From positions 1 through 35,396 of the forward strand of contig CAIOGM010000028.1 of the NCBI GenBank assembly GCA_903857795.1: DNA of 35,396 bases, given 5' to 3'. A program made the translations under genes and the position numbers. Position 1 is the first letter of the stretch. Each line of letters starts with the position of its first letter. Under the pieces are notes generated by a model, which worked only from the letters and a program-made list of their open reading frames with translations, had not been told where the DNA came from and made no database searches. Source of the stretch: an uncultured Geobacter sp. (GTDB lineage Bacteria; Desulfobacterota; Desulfuromonadia; Geobacterales; CAIOGM01). Shown piece by piece: positions 7,215 through 14,973 of the stretch.

Positions 7215-8555
7215 ATGAAATCATTGATGCAACTCATCCGTCTCACGACACTCTTGATGGTCCTGTCACTGCCGACTCTGGCCGTGGCAGCCGACGGCGC
7301 CACGCTCTTCAGCACCTACTGCGCCAGTTGCCACAGCACGACCAAACTGGCAGGCAGGACCGCCGCCCAGATCCAGACGGCCATGACCGCAGTCTCCAAC
7401 CACAGCAGTTTTGCCTCTGCGCTGGTCACCGCCGACTACACGGCCCTGGCCACCTATCTGGCCACCTCAACTACGACCACCCTGGCCATCTCCACAGCTT
7501 CCCTGGCCAGCGGCACCGTCGGCACCACCTACAGCCAGACCCTGGCTGCCACCAGCGGGACAACCCCCTACACCTGGGCAATTTCATCCGGGACGCTCCC
7601 GGCCGGGCTCACCCTCAGCGGCGCGGGGGTCATCAGCGGGACCCCCACGGCGGCAACTGCCACCATGGTGACGTTCCAGGTGACCGACTCCGCAACCACC
7701 AAGGCGACAGCCACCGCGACCCTCACCCTCACCATCTCGGCAGCCGGAACCTCCACTGACGGCGCCACACTCTTCAGCAGCAACTGTATCAGCTGCCATA
7801 CGGCGACCGGACTGTCGGGGCGCACCGCCGCTCAGCTCCAGACCGCCCTGAGCCTGGCGATTCACAGCACCATCTCCCTGGTAGCGACGCAGATTCAGGC
7901 TATCTCCACCTATCTCGGCACTCTAACCACTTCATTGACCATCCCTGTCACCACCTTTCCCGTTGCGGTCATCAGCAGTCCCTATGGCCAGACCCTCACA
8001 GCCAGCGGCGGCACTGCTCCGTATACCTGGAGTTACAGCGGTACCCTCCCTCCGGGGATCGGTCTCTATACCACCGGCCTCTTCTCCGGGACCCCCACGG
8101 CACTCGGAACCTATAGCTTTACGGTCCGGGTGGCGGACGCCGCTTCCGCAAGCGCCACCCGGATAGTGACCGTCACCGTGGCCAGGACCGCCTCACTGAC
8201 CATCACCGGCGCCACCCTCACCGCGGGAGCGGTTAACACCTCTTATCCCAATACACTCCTGGCGTACGGCGGTCACTCTCCGTACACCTGGAAGGCCACC
8301 GGCATCCTCCCGCCGGGGCTCACCGTTACCTCCGCCGGGGCAATCTCCGGGACGCCGACCTCCCGCGGGAAGTACCTCTTCACCGCCACGGTCACCGACG
8401 GGAAAGCCGCCACCGTGACCGCACCGATCTCATTGACCATCACCTCAGCGGGGGTTACCTTCCCGACCCTCAAGCCGGCCAAGTACGCCAGTTGCGCCAA
8501 CTGCCACACCTCTACCCCCTACACCACCCCACTCGCGGGGCAGTGGACGCCGTGA
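7215..8555 (+). CDS. Three-haem c-type cytochrome with Ig-like domains
   Basis: A 446-residue secreted cytochrome, probably the electron acceptor of the hydrogenase encoded just upstream (26-base gap, strong SD GGAGG). It has a signal peptide (residues 1-26, ending AVA-AD). The order is a monohaem domain (CASCH, C36-H40), an Ig-like putative-Ig domain (~85-175), a second monohaem domain (CISCH, C191-H195), two more Ig-like domains (~236-322 and ~327-412), and a C-terminal CANCH (C427-H431) 15 residues from the end. The Ig-like units carry the recurring PYTW, LPPGL and SGTPT signatures. In both monohaem domains the place where a GGM methionine ligand is usual has a His (H63 and H217), suggesting bis-His haems. 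I do not know a named family with this layout. Confidence 0.9.
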   Translation: MKSLMQLIRLTTLLMVLSLPTLAVAADGATLFSTYCASCHSTTKLAGRTAAQIQTAMTAVSNHSSFASALVTADYTALATYLATSTTTTLAISTASLASGTVGTTYSQTLAATSGTTPYTWAISSGTLPAGLTLSGAGVISGTPTAATATMVTFQVTDSATTKATATATLTLTISAAGTSTDGATLFSSNCISCHTATGLSGRTAAQLQTALSLAIHSTISLVATQIQAISTYLGTLTTSLTIPVTTFPVAVISSPYGQTLTASGGTAPYTWSYSGTLPPGIGLYTTGLFSGTPTALGTYSFTVRVADAASASATRIVTVTVARTASLTITGATLTAGAVNTSYPNTLLAYGGHSPYTWKATGILPPGLTVTSAGAISGTPTSRGKYLFTATVTDGKAATVTAPISLTITSAGVTFPTLKPAKYASCANCHTSTPYTTPLAGQWTP

Positions 8556-8598
8556 GGCGACTGACACTGAACAGTTAAACGAATAGAGTTCATCTGCC

Positions 8599-8634
8599 GC
8601 AGTGAAGGGAAGCCCCAGGGCTTCCCTTCACTGC
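8599..8634. other. Strong RNA hairpin before protease gene
   Basis: A perfect 16-base-pair stem (8599-8614 with 8619-8634; arm GCAGTGAAGGGAAGCC) closes a 4-base loop between the cytochrome and protease genes. No T-run follows, so a complete rho-independent terminator is unlikely. It may stop part of the transcripts or protect the 3' end of the structural-gene message, lowering protease synthesis relative to hydrogenase. Confidence 0.65.
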
Positions 8635-8656
8635 TCTCAATCAAGGAGAATCCGCC

Positions 8657-9247
8657 ATGGTTTCAGCATCCCTCCCTACCCTAATCCTCGGCATCGGCAA
8701 CCTCATCATGACCGACGATGGCGCCGGCGTCCGGGTCATCCAGCTGCTCCAGGAGCGGTATCGTTTCCCTGAAAATATCGACATCATCGACGGCGGTACT
8801 CTGGGGCTGGACCTCCTCCCGTACCTGGACGGAATACAGCGGCTCATCGTCGTGGACGCTATGGAGACCGGCGGTCCTCCGGGGACCCTTGTCCGGATAG
8901 CCGGAGAGGAGATCAAGGTCGCCTTCCGGACCATGCTCTCACCCCATCAGGTGGGACTTCGAGACCTTCTTCTGGTGGCCGGATTACAGGGATTTGCCCC
9001 GGAAGAGATGATCCTTCTGGGGGTGCAGCCGGAGGAGATCGGCATGGGGAGTGAGCTGACGGCGGTGGTAACGGCGCAGGTGGAGAAGCTTGTGAGCGGA
9101 GTCTTACGTGAGCTGGCGGCATGGGGGGTGACATTAGAGGAAAAGGCGCCTCTGCTCCCAAGGGGTGGCTTTCCGCCCATGGCGCGGCAAGGGCGGATTT
9201 CCTTGGCACAACAGCTGCACGACTCCCTGGTTCCCCCGCAGAGATAA
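8657..9247 (+). CDS. Hydrogenase maturation protease (HyaD/HybD family)
   Basis: A 196-residue endopeptidase that cuts the C-terminal tail of the large subunit after nickel insertion. It shows the family's GIGN start, the metal-sensing Asp in TDDGAGVR, the DGGTLG loop, the VDAMETG segment and the SPHQVGL histidine. The start at 8657 follows AAGGAG at 8643-8648. It is about 30 residues longer than typical members, with an extra Pro- and Gln-rich tail after residue ~160. As last gene of the hydrogenase operon its substrate is most likely the large subunit encoded at 5551-7188. Confidence 0.94.
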   Translation: MVSASLPTLILGIGNLIMTDDGAGVRVIQLLQERYRFPENIDIIDGGTLGLDLLPYLDGIQRLIVVDAMETGGPPGTLVRIAGEEIKVAFRTMLSPHQVGLRDLLLVAGLQGFAPEEMILLGVQPEEIGMGSELTAVVTAQVEKLVSGVLRELAAWGVTLEEKAPLLPRGGFPPMARQGRISLAQQLHDSLVPPQR

Positions 9248-9298
9248 AGACGGCCGCCTCACTGCCTCCGATTCCTTATAATGATTTCGGCTTTTTCG

Positions 9299-9327
9299 TT
9301 GACTTTTCAAGAGTTTTAAGGTAACAA
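9299..9327 (+). promoter_or_regulatory. Candidate promoter of ileS-lspA
   Basis: TTGACT (9299-9304) and TAACAA (9322-9327) are separated by 17 bases, 67 bases before the ileS start. The leader is too short for a T-box. Only the -35 is close to consensus. Confidence 0.35.
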
Positions 9328-9393
9328 AGACTGTTTTTCAACGGTATAGCCACTCTCACAGAAACGGACATTTCCGCTCGGAGTCGATCGTCT

Positions 9394-12168
9394 ATGGACT
9401 ACAAGGATACCCTCAATCTTCCTGTCACCGATTTCCCCATGAAGGCCAACCTTCCCCAGCGGGAGCCGGAGCTCATCGCCCGCTGGCGTAAGGAGGATCT
9501 CTATGGACGGATGATGCAGGCCGGCGAAGGGAAGCCCACGTACCTCCTCCACGACGGCCCCCCCTACGCCAACGGCCATATCCATATCGGTCACGCCCTC
9601 AACAAGACCCTCAAGGATGTGGTGCTCAAGGTCAAACGGATGAGCGGCTTTCATGCCCCCTACGTTCCCGGCTGGGACTGCCACGGCCTCCCCATCGAAC
9701 TCCAGGTGGAGAAGAACCTTGGTTCCAAGAAACACGAGATCACCAAACTGGAGATGCGCAAGCTCTGTCGAGAGTACGCCGCCAAGTTCGTCGGCATTCA
9801 GAGCGAGGAGTTCCAGCGGCTCGGCATCCTCGGTGAATGGGACAAGCCGTACCTGACCATGAACTACGAGTACGAGGGGATCACCGCCGGTGAGCTGGCG
9901 CGATTCGCCGCCAACGGCGGACTCTACCGGGGGAAGAAGCCGGTCCACTGGTGCTCTTCGTGCGTTACCGCTCTGGCCGAGGCCGAGGTGGAGTACGCCG
10001 ACCACAACTCCCCCTCCATTTTTGTCAAGTTCCTGCTGGCCGATGACATCTCCGCTGCCGTCCCGGCCCTGGCCGGCAAGAGAGTCTCGGTGGTTATCTG
10101 GACCACCACCCCCTGGACCATCCCGGCCAACCTGGCCATCTCGCTCCACCCGGAGTTCGACTATGTTGCTCTGGAGAGCGGCAGCGATGTCTTCATCGTG
10201 GCCGACGGGTTGAAGGAGAGCTTCCTCAAGGCCGTGGGGTTGGAAGGCAGAGTCATCGCCACCTTCAAGGCCGGAGTCCTGGAGGGGAAGCAGAGCCGCC
10301 ACCCGTTCTACGACCGTAATTCGGTGATCCTCCTGGGCGAGCATGTCACCCTGGAGGCGGGGACCGGCTGCGTCCACACCGCTCCCGGACATGGCCAGGA
10401 CGACTACGTCATGGCGCTCAAGTTCGGGCTGGATGTTTACAATCCGGTTGACAACCGCGGACGCTATTTTGCCGACATCCCCTTCTTCGGCGGCCAGTTT
10501 GTCTTCGACGCCAACAAGGAGGTCATCGCCAAGCTGATAGAGGTGGAGGCCCTCGTGGGGCAGGGGACGGTCAACCACTCCTATCCCCACTGCTGGCGCT
10601 GCAAGAAGCCGATCATCTTCAGGGCCACGGAGCAGTGGTTCATCAGCATGGAGCAGAACGACCTGCGCAAGAAGGCGCTCTCAGCCATCGACCAGGTCCA
10701 GTGGATTCCCAAATGGGGGAAGGAGCGGATCTACGGGATGATCGAGAACCGTCCCGACTGGTGCGTCTCCCGCCAGCGCTCCTGGGGGGTCCCCATCACC
10801 GCTTTTGCCTGCGGCTCCTGTGGCGAATTCCTGGCCGACGGGACGGTCATGCAGTATGTGGCCGACTTCTTCAAGCTGCACAGCTCCGATATCTGGTACG
10901 ACTGGGACGCCGACCGGCTCCTCCCCCCGGGGACAGTCTGCCCCACCTGCGGCAAGAGCGAATTCACCAAGGAGATGGATATCCTGGATGTCTGGTTCGA
11001 CTCCGGGGTCTCCCACGCCGCCGTGCTGGAGGCGAATCCCGCCCTCGGTTCACCGGCTGATCTCTACCTCGAGGGGAGCGATCAGCACCGGGGGTGGTTC
11101 CACTCGTCGCTCCTGGAGAGTGTCGGGAGCCGGGGGAGAGCCCCCTACCGGAGCGTCCTGACCCACGGCTTCGTCCTCGACGGCCAGGGGCGCAAGATGA
11201 GCAAGTCCCTGGGGAACGTGGTGGCGCCAGAGGATATCATCAAGAAGTTCGGGGCCGACATCCTTCGGCTCTGGGTGGCCGCCCAGGATTACCGGGATGA
11301 CAACCGGATCTCCCAGGAGATCATCACCCGGGTGGCCGAGGCATACCGCCGCATCCGGAACACCTGCCGTTATATCCTCGGCAACATCAGCGACTTCGAT
11401 CCGGCCACGGACGCCGTCTCCGTCGATCGGATGCCGGAGATCGACCGCCTGGCGCTCCACGTCCTGGAGGGGCTCAAGGAGCGGGTGCTCCTCGCCTATG
11501 AAGAGCTGGAGTTCCACGCCATCTACCAGTCGGTGAACGCCTTCTGCTCGGTGGAGCTGAGCGCCATCTACCTGGATATCCTCAAGGATCGCCTCTACAC
11601 CAGCCGGAAGGATTCCCTGGAGCGGCGGAGCGCCCAGACCGCCTTTTATCAGATTCTCGACGCGCTGGTCAGGCTGGTGGCGCCGATCCTCTCCTTCACC
11701 GCCGAAGAGGTCTGGTTGAGCATGCCGGGGAAACGGGAAGAGAGCGTCCATCTGGCCGCATTCCCGGTGATGACCCCGGAGGTGAAAGACGACGAGCTGG
11801 CGGCCAAGTGGATGCGGCTCTTTGCGGTCCGGAGCGAGGTGCTCAAGGCCCTGGAGTTGGCTCGCGGCCTGAAGATAATCGGTCACCCGCTGAACGCCTG
11901 TGTCACCATCACCGCGCCGGAGGCCGAGCTCCTCTTCCTTCGGGAGAACGCCTCAGAGTTGAGGACCATCTTCATCGTCTCCAAGGTGGAGTTGGTGGAC
12001 GAACTGAGCGGAGAGAGCTATGACCCCGCCGACCTCCCCGGCTACCGGATCGCCGTCACCCCTGCGTCCGGCGAAAAGTGCGAACGCTGCTGGTGCTACG
12101 ACGAGGAGATCGGCGTCGACAGCGACCACCCGACCATCTGCCCCCGTTGCGTGGCAGCGGTGAAATAG
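9394..12168 (+). CDS. ileS: Isoleucyl-tRNA synthetase
   Basis: A 924-residue class I aminoacyl-tRNA synthetase that charges tRNA-Ile in the cytoplasm. It has the HIGH motif within PYANGHIHIGHALN near residue 60, the editing CP1 domain with TTTPWTIPANLA and the TAPGHGQDDY region, the KMSKSLGN loop, and a C-terminal zinc knuckle (CERCWC with CPRC) typical of the short bacterial type. Length is normal. The reading frame is intact and highly GC-biased at third positions, as expected for a core gene. It abuts lspA with no gap (stop 12166-12168, GTG at 12169), the arrangement found in many bacteria. Confidence 0.98.
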   Translation: MDYKDTLNLPVTDFPMKANLPQREPELIARWRKEDLYGRMMQAGEGKPTYLLHDGPPYANGHIHIGHALNKTLKDVVLKVKRMSGFHAPYVPGWDCHGLPIELQVEKNLGSKKHEITKLEMRKLCREYAAKFVGIQSEEFQRLGILGEWDKPYLTMNYEYEGITAGELARFAANGGLYRGKKPVHWCSSCVTALAEAEVEYADHNSPSIFVKFLLADDISAAVPALAGKRVSVVIWTTTPWTIPANLAISLHPEFDYVALESGSDVFIVADGLKESFLKAVGLEGRVIATFKAGVLEGKQSRHPFYDRNSVILLGEHVTLEAGTGCVHTAPGHGQDDYVMALKFGLDVYNPVDNRGRYFADIPFFGGQFVFDANKEVIAKLIEVEALVGQGTVNHSYPHCWRCKKPIIFRATEQWFISMEQNDLRKKALSAIDQVQWIPKWGKERIYGMIENRPDWCVSRQRSWGVPITAFACGSCGEFLADGTVMQYVADFFKLHSSDIWYDWDADRLLPPGTVCPTCGKSEFTKEMDILDVWFDSGVSHAAVLEANPALGSPADLYLEGSDQHRGWFHSSLLESVGSRGRAPYRSVLTHGFVLDGQGRKMSKSLGNVVAPEDIIKKFGADILRLWVAAQDYRDDNRISQEIITRVAEAYRRIRNTCRYILGNISDFDPATDAVSVDRMPEIDRLALHVLEGLKERVLLAYEELEFHAIYQSVNAFCSVELSAIYLDILKDRLYTSRKDSLERRSAQTAFYQILDALVRLVAPILSFTAEEVWLSMPGKREESVHLAAFPVMTPEVKDDELAAKWMRLFAVRSEVLKALELARGLKIIGHPLNACVTITAPEAELLFLRENASELRTIFIVSKVELVDELSGESYDPADLPGYRIAVTPASGEKCERCWCYDEEIGVDSDHPTICPRCVAAVK

Positions 12169-12660
12169 GTGAAATACCGTCTGCTCATCATCGTTTCGGT
12201 CGTCACCCTGATACTCGACCAGGCGACGAAGCTCTATATCGCCCGGACCCTGCCGCTGCACGCGATGATCACGGTGATCGAGAACTTCTTCACCATAACC
12301 TACCTCAGAAACAGAGGGGCGGCCTTCGGCATCCTGGCCACCTCCCCCTGGAGGCTCCCGTTCTTCATCCTCGTCTCGCTCATCGCGGGGGTGGTGATCG
12401 TTATGGTCATCAGGAAGCTTCGGGACGACCAGGAGCTGGCGGCCTTTTCGCTCTCCCTCATCTTTGCCGGCGCCCTGGGAAATCTCATCGACCGGATCAG
12501 CTACGGCGAGGTGATCGACTTCATCTATGTCCACTGGTACGATCACTTCTGGCCAGCCTTCAACGTGGCCGACTCGGCCATCTGCGTCGGTGTCTTCCTC
12601 CTGGCCCTGGATATGCTCCGCGAAGAGCAGCGGCTGAAGCGAAGCCGGCAGTCACCGTAA
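12169..12660 (+). CDS. lspA: Prolipoprotein signal peptidase LspA
   Basis: A 163-residue inner-membrane aspartyl protease that removes the signal peptide from diacylglyceryl-modified prolipoproteins. It shows LILDQATKLYI near the N-terminus, the NRGAAFGI segment, and the two catalytic aspartates in GNLIDR and FNVADS. Four membrane segments are evident. The start is a GTG that directly follows the ileS stop codon, which suggests translation coupled to ileS. A strong terminator begins at its own stop codon. Confidence 0.97.
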   Translation: MKYRLLIIVSVVTLILDQATKLYIARTLPLHAMITVIENFFTITYLRNRGAAFGILATSPWRLPFFILVSLIAGVVIVMVIRKLRDDQELAAFSLSLIFAGALGNLIDRISYGEVIDFIYVHWYDHFWPAFNVADSAICVGVFLLALDMLREEQRLKRSRQSP

Positions 12661-12695
12661 CAAGAAAAGCCCTCGAATCGAGGGCTTTTCTTGTT
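12659..12695. terminator. Bidirectional terminator of lspA and AEC transporter
   Basis: An almost perfect palindrome has 18-base arms (AACAAGAAAAGCCCTCGA at 12659-12676 and its complement at 12678-12695) around a single base. A-rich on one side and T-rich on the other, it would terminate lspA transcripts rightwards and the convergent transporter transcripts leftwards. Confidence 0.9.
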
Positions 12696-12709
12696 AGAGA
12701 AGGGACAAT

Positions 12710-13615
12710 CTACACCCCTTGCAGCAGCCACCACCAGAGCGGCAGGGTCAGGAAGGAGAGCGGGATGCCGAGGCCGATCATGAGAGTCACCAGAGGCGGA
12801 TTGAGCCGATGGTCGACGGCGACGATCCCCGCCGAGATCATGGGGGCCATGGCCGCCTCGAAGAGGGTCACTCGTATGGCCGGTCCGCTCCCTCCCATGA
12901 CGATGACATAGATCAGCCCGACGATGGCCGGGCCGAGGAGCAATTTGTACAGGAGTCCGAGGCAGAGGGGCTTCAACTCTCCCTTGAGATGCCCAAGGCG
13001 CAGTTGGAACCCCACCGAGGCGAGAGCCAGGGGGGTGAGGGTGTCGCCCAGTTTCTGTAGCACCGCGACCAGTTCCGGGGGGAACGGGACAGGCCTCAGC
13101 AGGATGGCGATGATGAGCGCCTGAAAGGGGGGGAAGAGGAGAATCTTGCGGCTCATCTGCCGCAATGAGAGCCCCCCCGAAGAGTAGGTCACGGCCGTGA
13201 AGATGCCGAGGGTGGAGAGGAGCAGGAACGACCCGCACATGTCGGCGACTATTCCCACTCCCAGATACTCCCGTCCGTAGTACGCCTCGATCATGGGGAG
13301 CCCTACGAAGGAGGTATTCCCCAGGCCACCGACCAGCATGAGCGCCCCGGTGGTCTCCCGGGAGAATCCCGACAGCCGGCCGACGATCCGAAAGAAGAGG
13401 AGTCCTGAGGCAAAGAGGAGCCAGGCCATACAGGCGGGGTAGCCGAGGGACGTATCAAGGGGGAGTCGGTGGAGGTGGAGGAGGGCCAGGGCCGGGAGGG
13501 AGACGTGGATGATGAAGCCGTTGAGCGCCGCCGGAGTGCTCTCGGGAAAGCGTCCCGTCCTGCGGAGGAGTATCCCGGCGAAAAAGCAGATGACGAGGAG
13601 AAGCAGGTTACTCAA
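12710..13615 (-). CDS. AEC-family (auxin efflux carrier-like) permease
   Basis: A 301-residue hydrophobic protein with about ten membrane helices in the 5+5 pattern of the AEC family. Bacterial members move small carboxylates such as malate. The paired regions LNGFIIHVSLPALALL near the start and LGDTLTPLALASVGFQLR in the middle, plus GLGNTSFVGLPMIEAYYG, are family hallmarks. The start is a TTG at 13615 (MSNLLLLVICFFAG); no upstream ATG is in frame and no strong Shine-Dalgarno is visible, so expression may be low. The substrate is unknown. It lies downstream of ssb on the same strand but behind a strong hairpin. Confidence 0.85.
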   Translation of the reverse strand: MSNLLLLVICFFAGILLRRTGRFPESTPAALNGFIIHVSLPALALLHLHRLPLDTSLGYPACMAWLLFASGLLFFRIVGRLSGFSRETTGALMLVGGLGNTSFVGLPMIEAYYGREYLGVGIVADMCGSFLLLSTLGIFTAVTYSSGGLSLRQMSRKILLFPPFQALIIAILLRPVPFPPELVAVLQKLGDTLTPLALASVGFQLRLGHLKGELKPLCLGLLYKLLLGPAIVGLIYVIVMGGSGPAIRVTLFEAAMAPMISAGIVAVDHRLNPPLVTLMIGLGIPLSFLTLPLWWWLLQGV

Positions 13616-13638
13616 GGGCCGTATCTCTCACGGTGAGC

Positions 13639-13669
13639 GCCCAAGAGGCGCCACTGGCGCCCCTTGGGC
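13639..13669. terminator. GC-rich hairpin downstream of ssb
   Basis: GCCCAAGAGGCGCC (13639-13652) pairs with GGCGCCCCTTGGGC (13656-13669) with one mismatch and a 3-base loop. It follows the ssb stop on the minus strand. It lacks a T-run, so it may be an attenuating or processing hairpin rather than a full terminator. Confidence 0.55.
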
Positions 13670-13678
13670 TTGATCTGA

Positions 13679-14125
13679 CTAGAACGGGATATCGTCATCC
13701 GGATTGAAGGATTGGGGCTCTTCGTAGTTCGGCGCACCGGCAAAGCCTCCATCATCCTGCCGGCCGGCAGGGCGGCCTCCCCCGCCTCCCTCACCCTTGG
13801 GGCTCAGCATCTGCATCTTGTCGCCGACGATCTCGGTGGTCCAGCGATCCTTACCGTCCCGGTCCTGCCACTTGCGTGTCTGGAGTCGCCCCTCGATGTA
13901 GACTGTTTTCCCCTTGGTCAGGTACTCTTTGGCGATCTCCGCCAGCTTGGACCAGAGCACCACGTTATGCCATTCGGTCTTGTCTTCCCACTCTCCGCTC
14001 TTGTTCTTGTACCGTTCCGAGGTGGCAATGGAAAAACTTGCCACTGCAGACCCCGAAGCGGTGAATCGAACTTCCGGATCCTTGCCCAGATTGCCGATGA
14101 GCATTACCTTGTTGAGACTTGCCAT
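13679..14125 (-). CDS. ssb: Single-stranded DNA-binding protein
   Basis: A 148-residue SSB that coats single-stranded DNA during replication, recombination and repair. The N-terminal OB fold ([18 protein letters not shown], then WHNVVLW and [12 protein letters not shown]) fills about 110 residues. A glycine-rich linker follows, and then the acidic C-terminal tip DDDIPF that recruits replication and repair partners. The ATG at 14125 is preceded by AGGAGG. It is a normal-length chromosomal copy. Confidence 0.97.
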   Translation of the reverse strand: MASLNKVMLIGNLGKDPEVRFTASGSAVASFSIATSERYKNKSGEWEDKTEWHNVVLWSKLAEIAKEYLTKGKTVYIEGRLQTRKWQDRDGKDRWTTEIVGDKMQMLSPKGEGGGGGRPAGRQDDGGFAGAPNYEEPQSFNPDDDIPF

Positions 14126-14313
14126 GATGTATAGTTCCTCCTGTGAGTTGCAAATAGATGTTGTAAAACGATAAGATGCGTAATATTTGACCCCTGGTGA
14201 AGAGTTCGGTCATACGTCCGTCGAGTAGAAGCGAGCAGGAAGTTGATGATAAATCAATTTGTGCCGTATAGCAATCGGAACTGATATCTTTACAGTTTTA
14301 AGGAGAAACGCAG

Positions 14314-14655
14314 CTACGGGATGCCGAAGACGGTTTTTAACGCACCCTTCGCTTGGGTTAGTTCCGGTGGCGTAATCTCACCGATCTTTCGGATCAATCG
14401 CTCTTCAGAGAGACAACGAACCTGAAACAGGTCCAGTGCCGATGGTTTTGCCAGGTTATTCAAGGAGTCCGGGGTCAGAATAATCATCCAGGGGACCCGA
14501 TGGTATCTCTCCTTGAGATCGGTTATGGGGGCGACGAGTTTGAGCGGCAGGATTCCGATGGTGTCGTCACCAACGACGACACACGGGCGTGTCTTTCGGA
14601 TTTCCGAGCCGACGGTGGGGTCAAGGTTGACGAGCCATATCTCCCGCTGCTTCAT
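14314..14655 (-). CDS. mazF: MazF/PemK-family endoribonuclease toxin
   Basis: A 113-residue toxin that in this family cuts mRNA and is neutralised by a small partner. The start REIWLVNLDPTVGSEIRKTRPCVVVGDD is the classic PemK/MazF signature, including the loop Arg after KT that sits in the active site. The start overlaps the stop of the antitoxin gene as ATGA (14652-14655), as usual for these pairs. It lies between core genes, not on an obvious island. Confidence 0.93.
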   Translation of the reverse strand: MKQREIWLVNLDPTVGSEIRKTRPCVVVGDDTIGILPLKLVAPITDLKERYHRVPWMIILTPDSLNNLAKPSALDLFQVRCLSEERLIRKIGEITPPELTQAKGALKTVFGIP

Positions 14656-14903
14656 GCAAACTCCTCCCCGTCAAGTGCGGTAAGGCAGGTGAGATTATGG
14701 TCCGTGCGGTACTCTTCGGCCATCTCGGCGGCAATAGCCTGTAGACTCTCTCGTCGCTGTTCGGCAAGAAATCGCTCCATTGCTACGGTGTATATCTCGG
14801 AGCGGGAAATTTTTAACTTCGTGGAGAGTTCATCAGCGGCGAAAGCCGTGCCATGGGGGAGAGAAATGGTGATACGGTCCACCTTACGGGATTCGATATG
14901 CAT
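14652..14903 (-). CDS. mazE: MazE-like ribbon-helix-helix antitoxin
   Basis: An 83-residue antitoxin that binds the MazF toxin and represses the shared promoter. The N-terminal VDRITISLPHGTAFAADEL region fits a ribbon-helix-helix DNA-binding domain, and the acidic C-terminus (EEYRTDHNLTCLTALDGEEFA) would bind toxin. I chose the ATG at 14903, which has GGGAGAA upstream. A longer frame from 14936 would start inside the -10 box of the promoter I see, so it is unlikely. Confidence 0.88.
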   Translation of the reverse strand: MHIESRKVDRITISLPHGTAFAADELSTKLKISRSEIYTVAMERFLAEQRRESLQAIAAEMAEEYRTDHNLTCLTALDGEEFA

Positions 14904-14931
14904 AAAATTCTCCCTATTGTTCACACGATTT

Positions 14932-14960
14932 ATCATACTTTACAACTGACTCCTGCGCAA
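14932..14960 (-). promoter_or_regulatory. Promoter of mazEF
   Basis: On the minus strand TTGCGC (14960-14955) and TATGAT (14937-14932) are separated by exactly 17 bases. Transcription would begin about 20 bases before the antitoxin ATG at 14903. Confidence 0.6.
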
Positions 14961-14973
14961 GGTTTCAACACCT

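Noticed and set aside
9250-9393. T-box leader before ileS
   Set aside because: The space after the likely promoter is under 70 bases and I see no T-box consensus or antiterminator pair.
9316-10590. 424-residue open frame opposite ileS
   Set aside because: It is a shadow of the GC-biased ileS codon pattern, with no ribosome site or recognisable domain.
14904-14936. Longer start for the MazE-like antitoxin
   Set aside because: The extra 11 codons overlap the -10 element at 14932-14937, and the inner ATG has the ribosome site.
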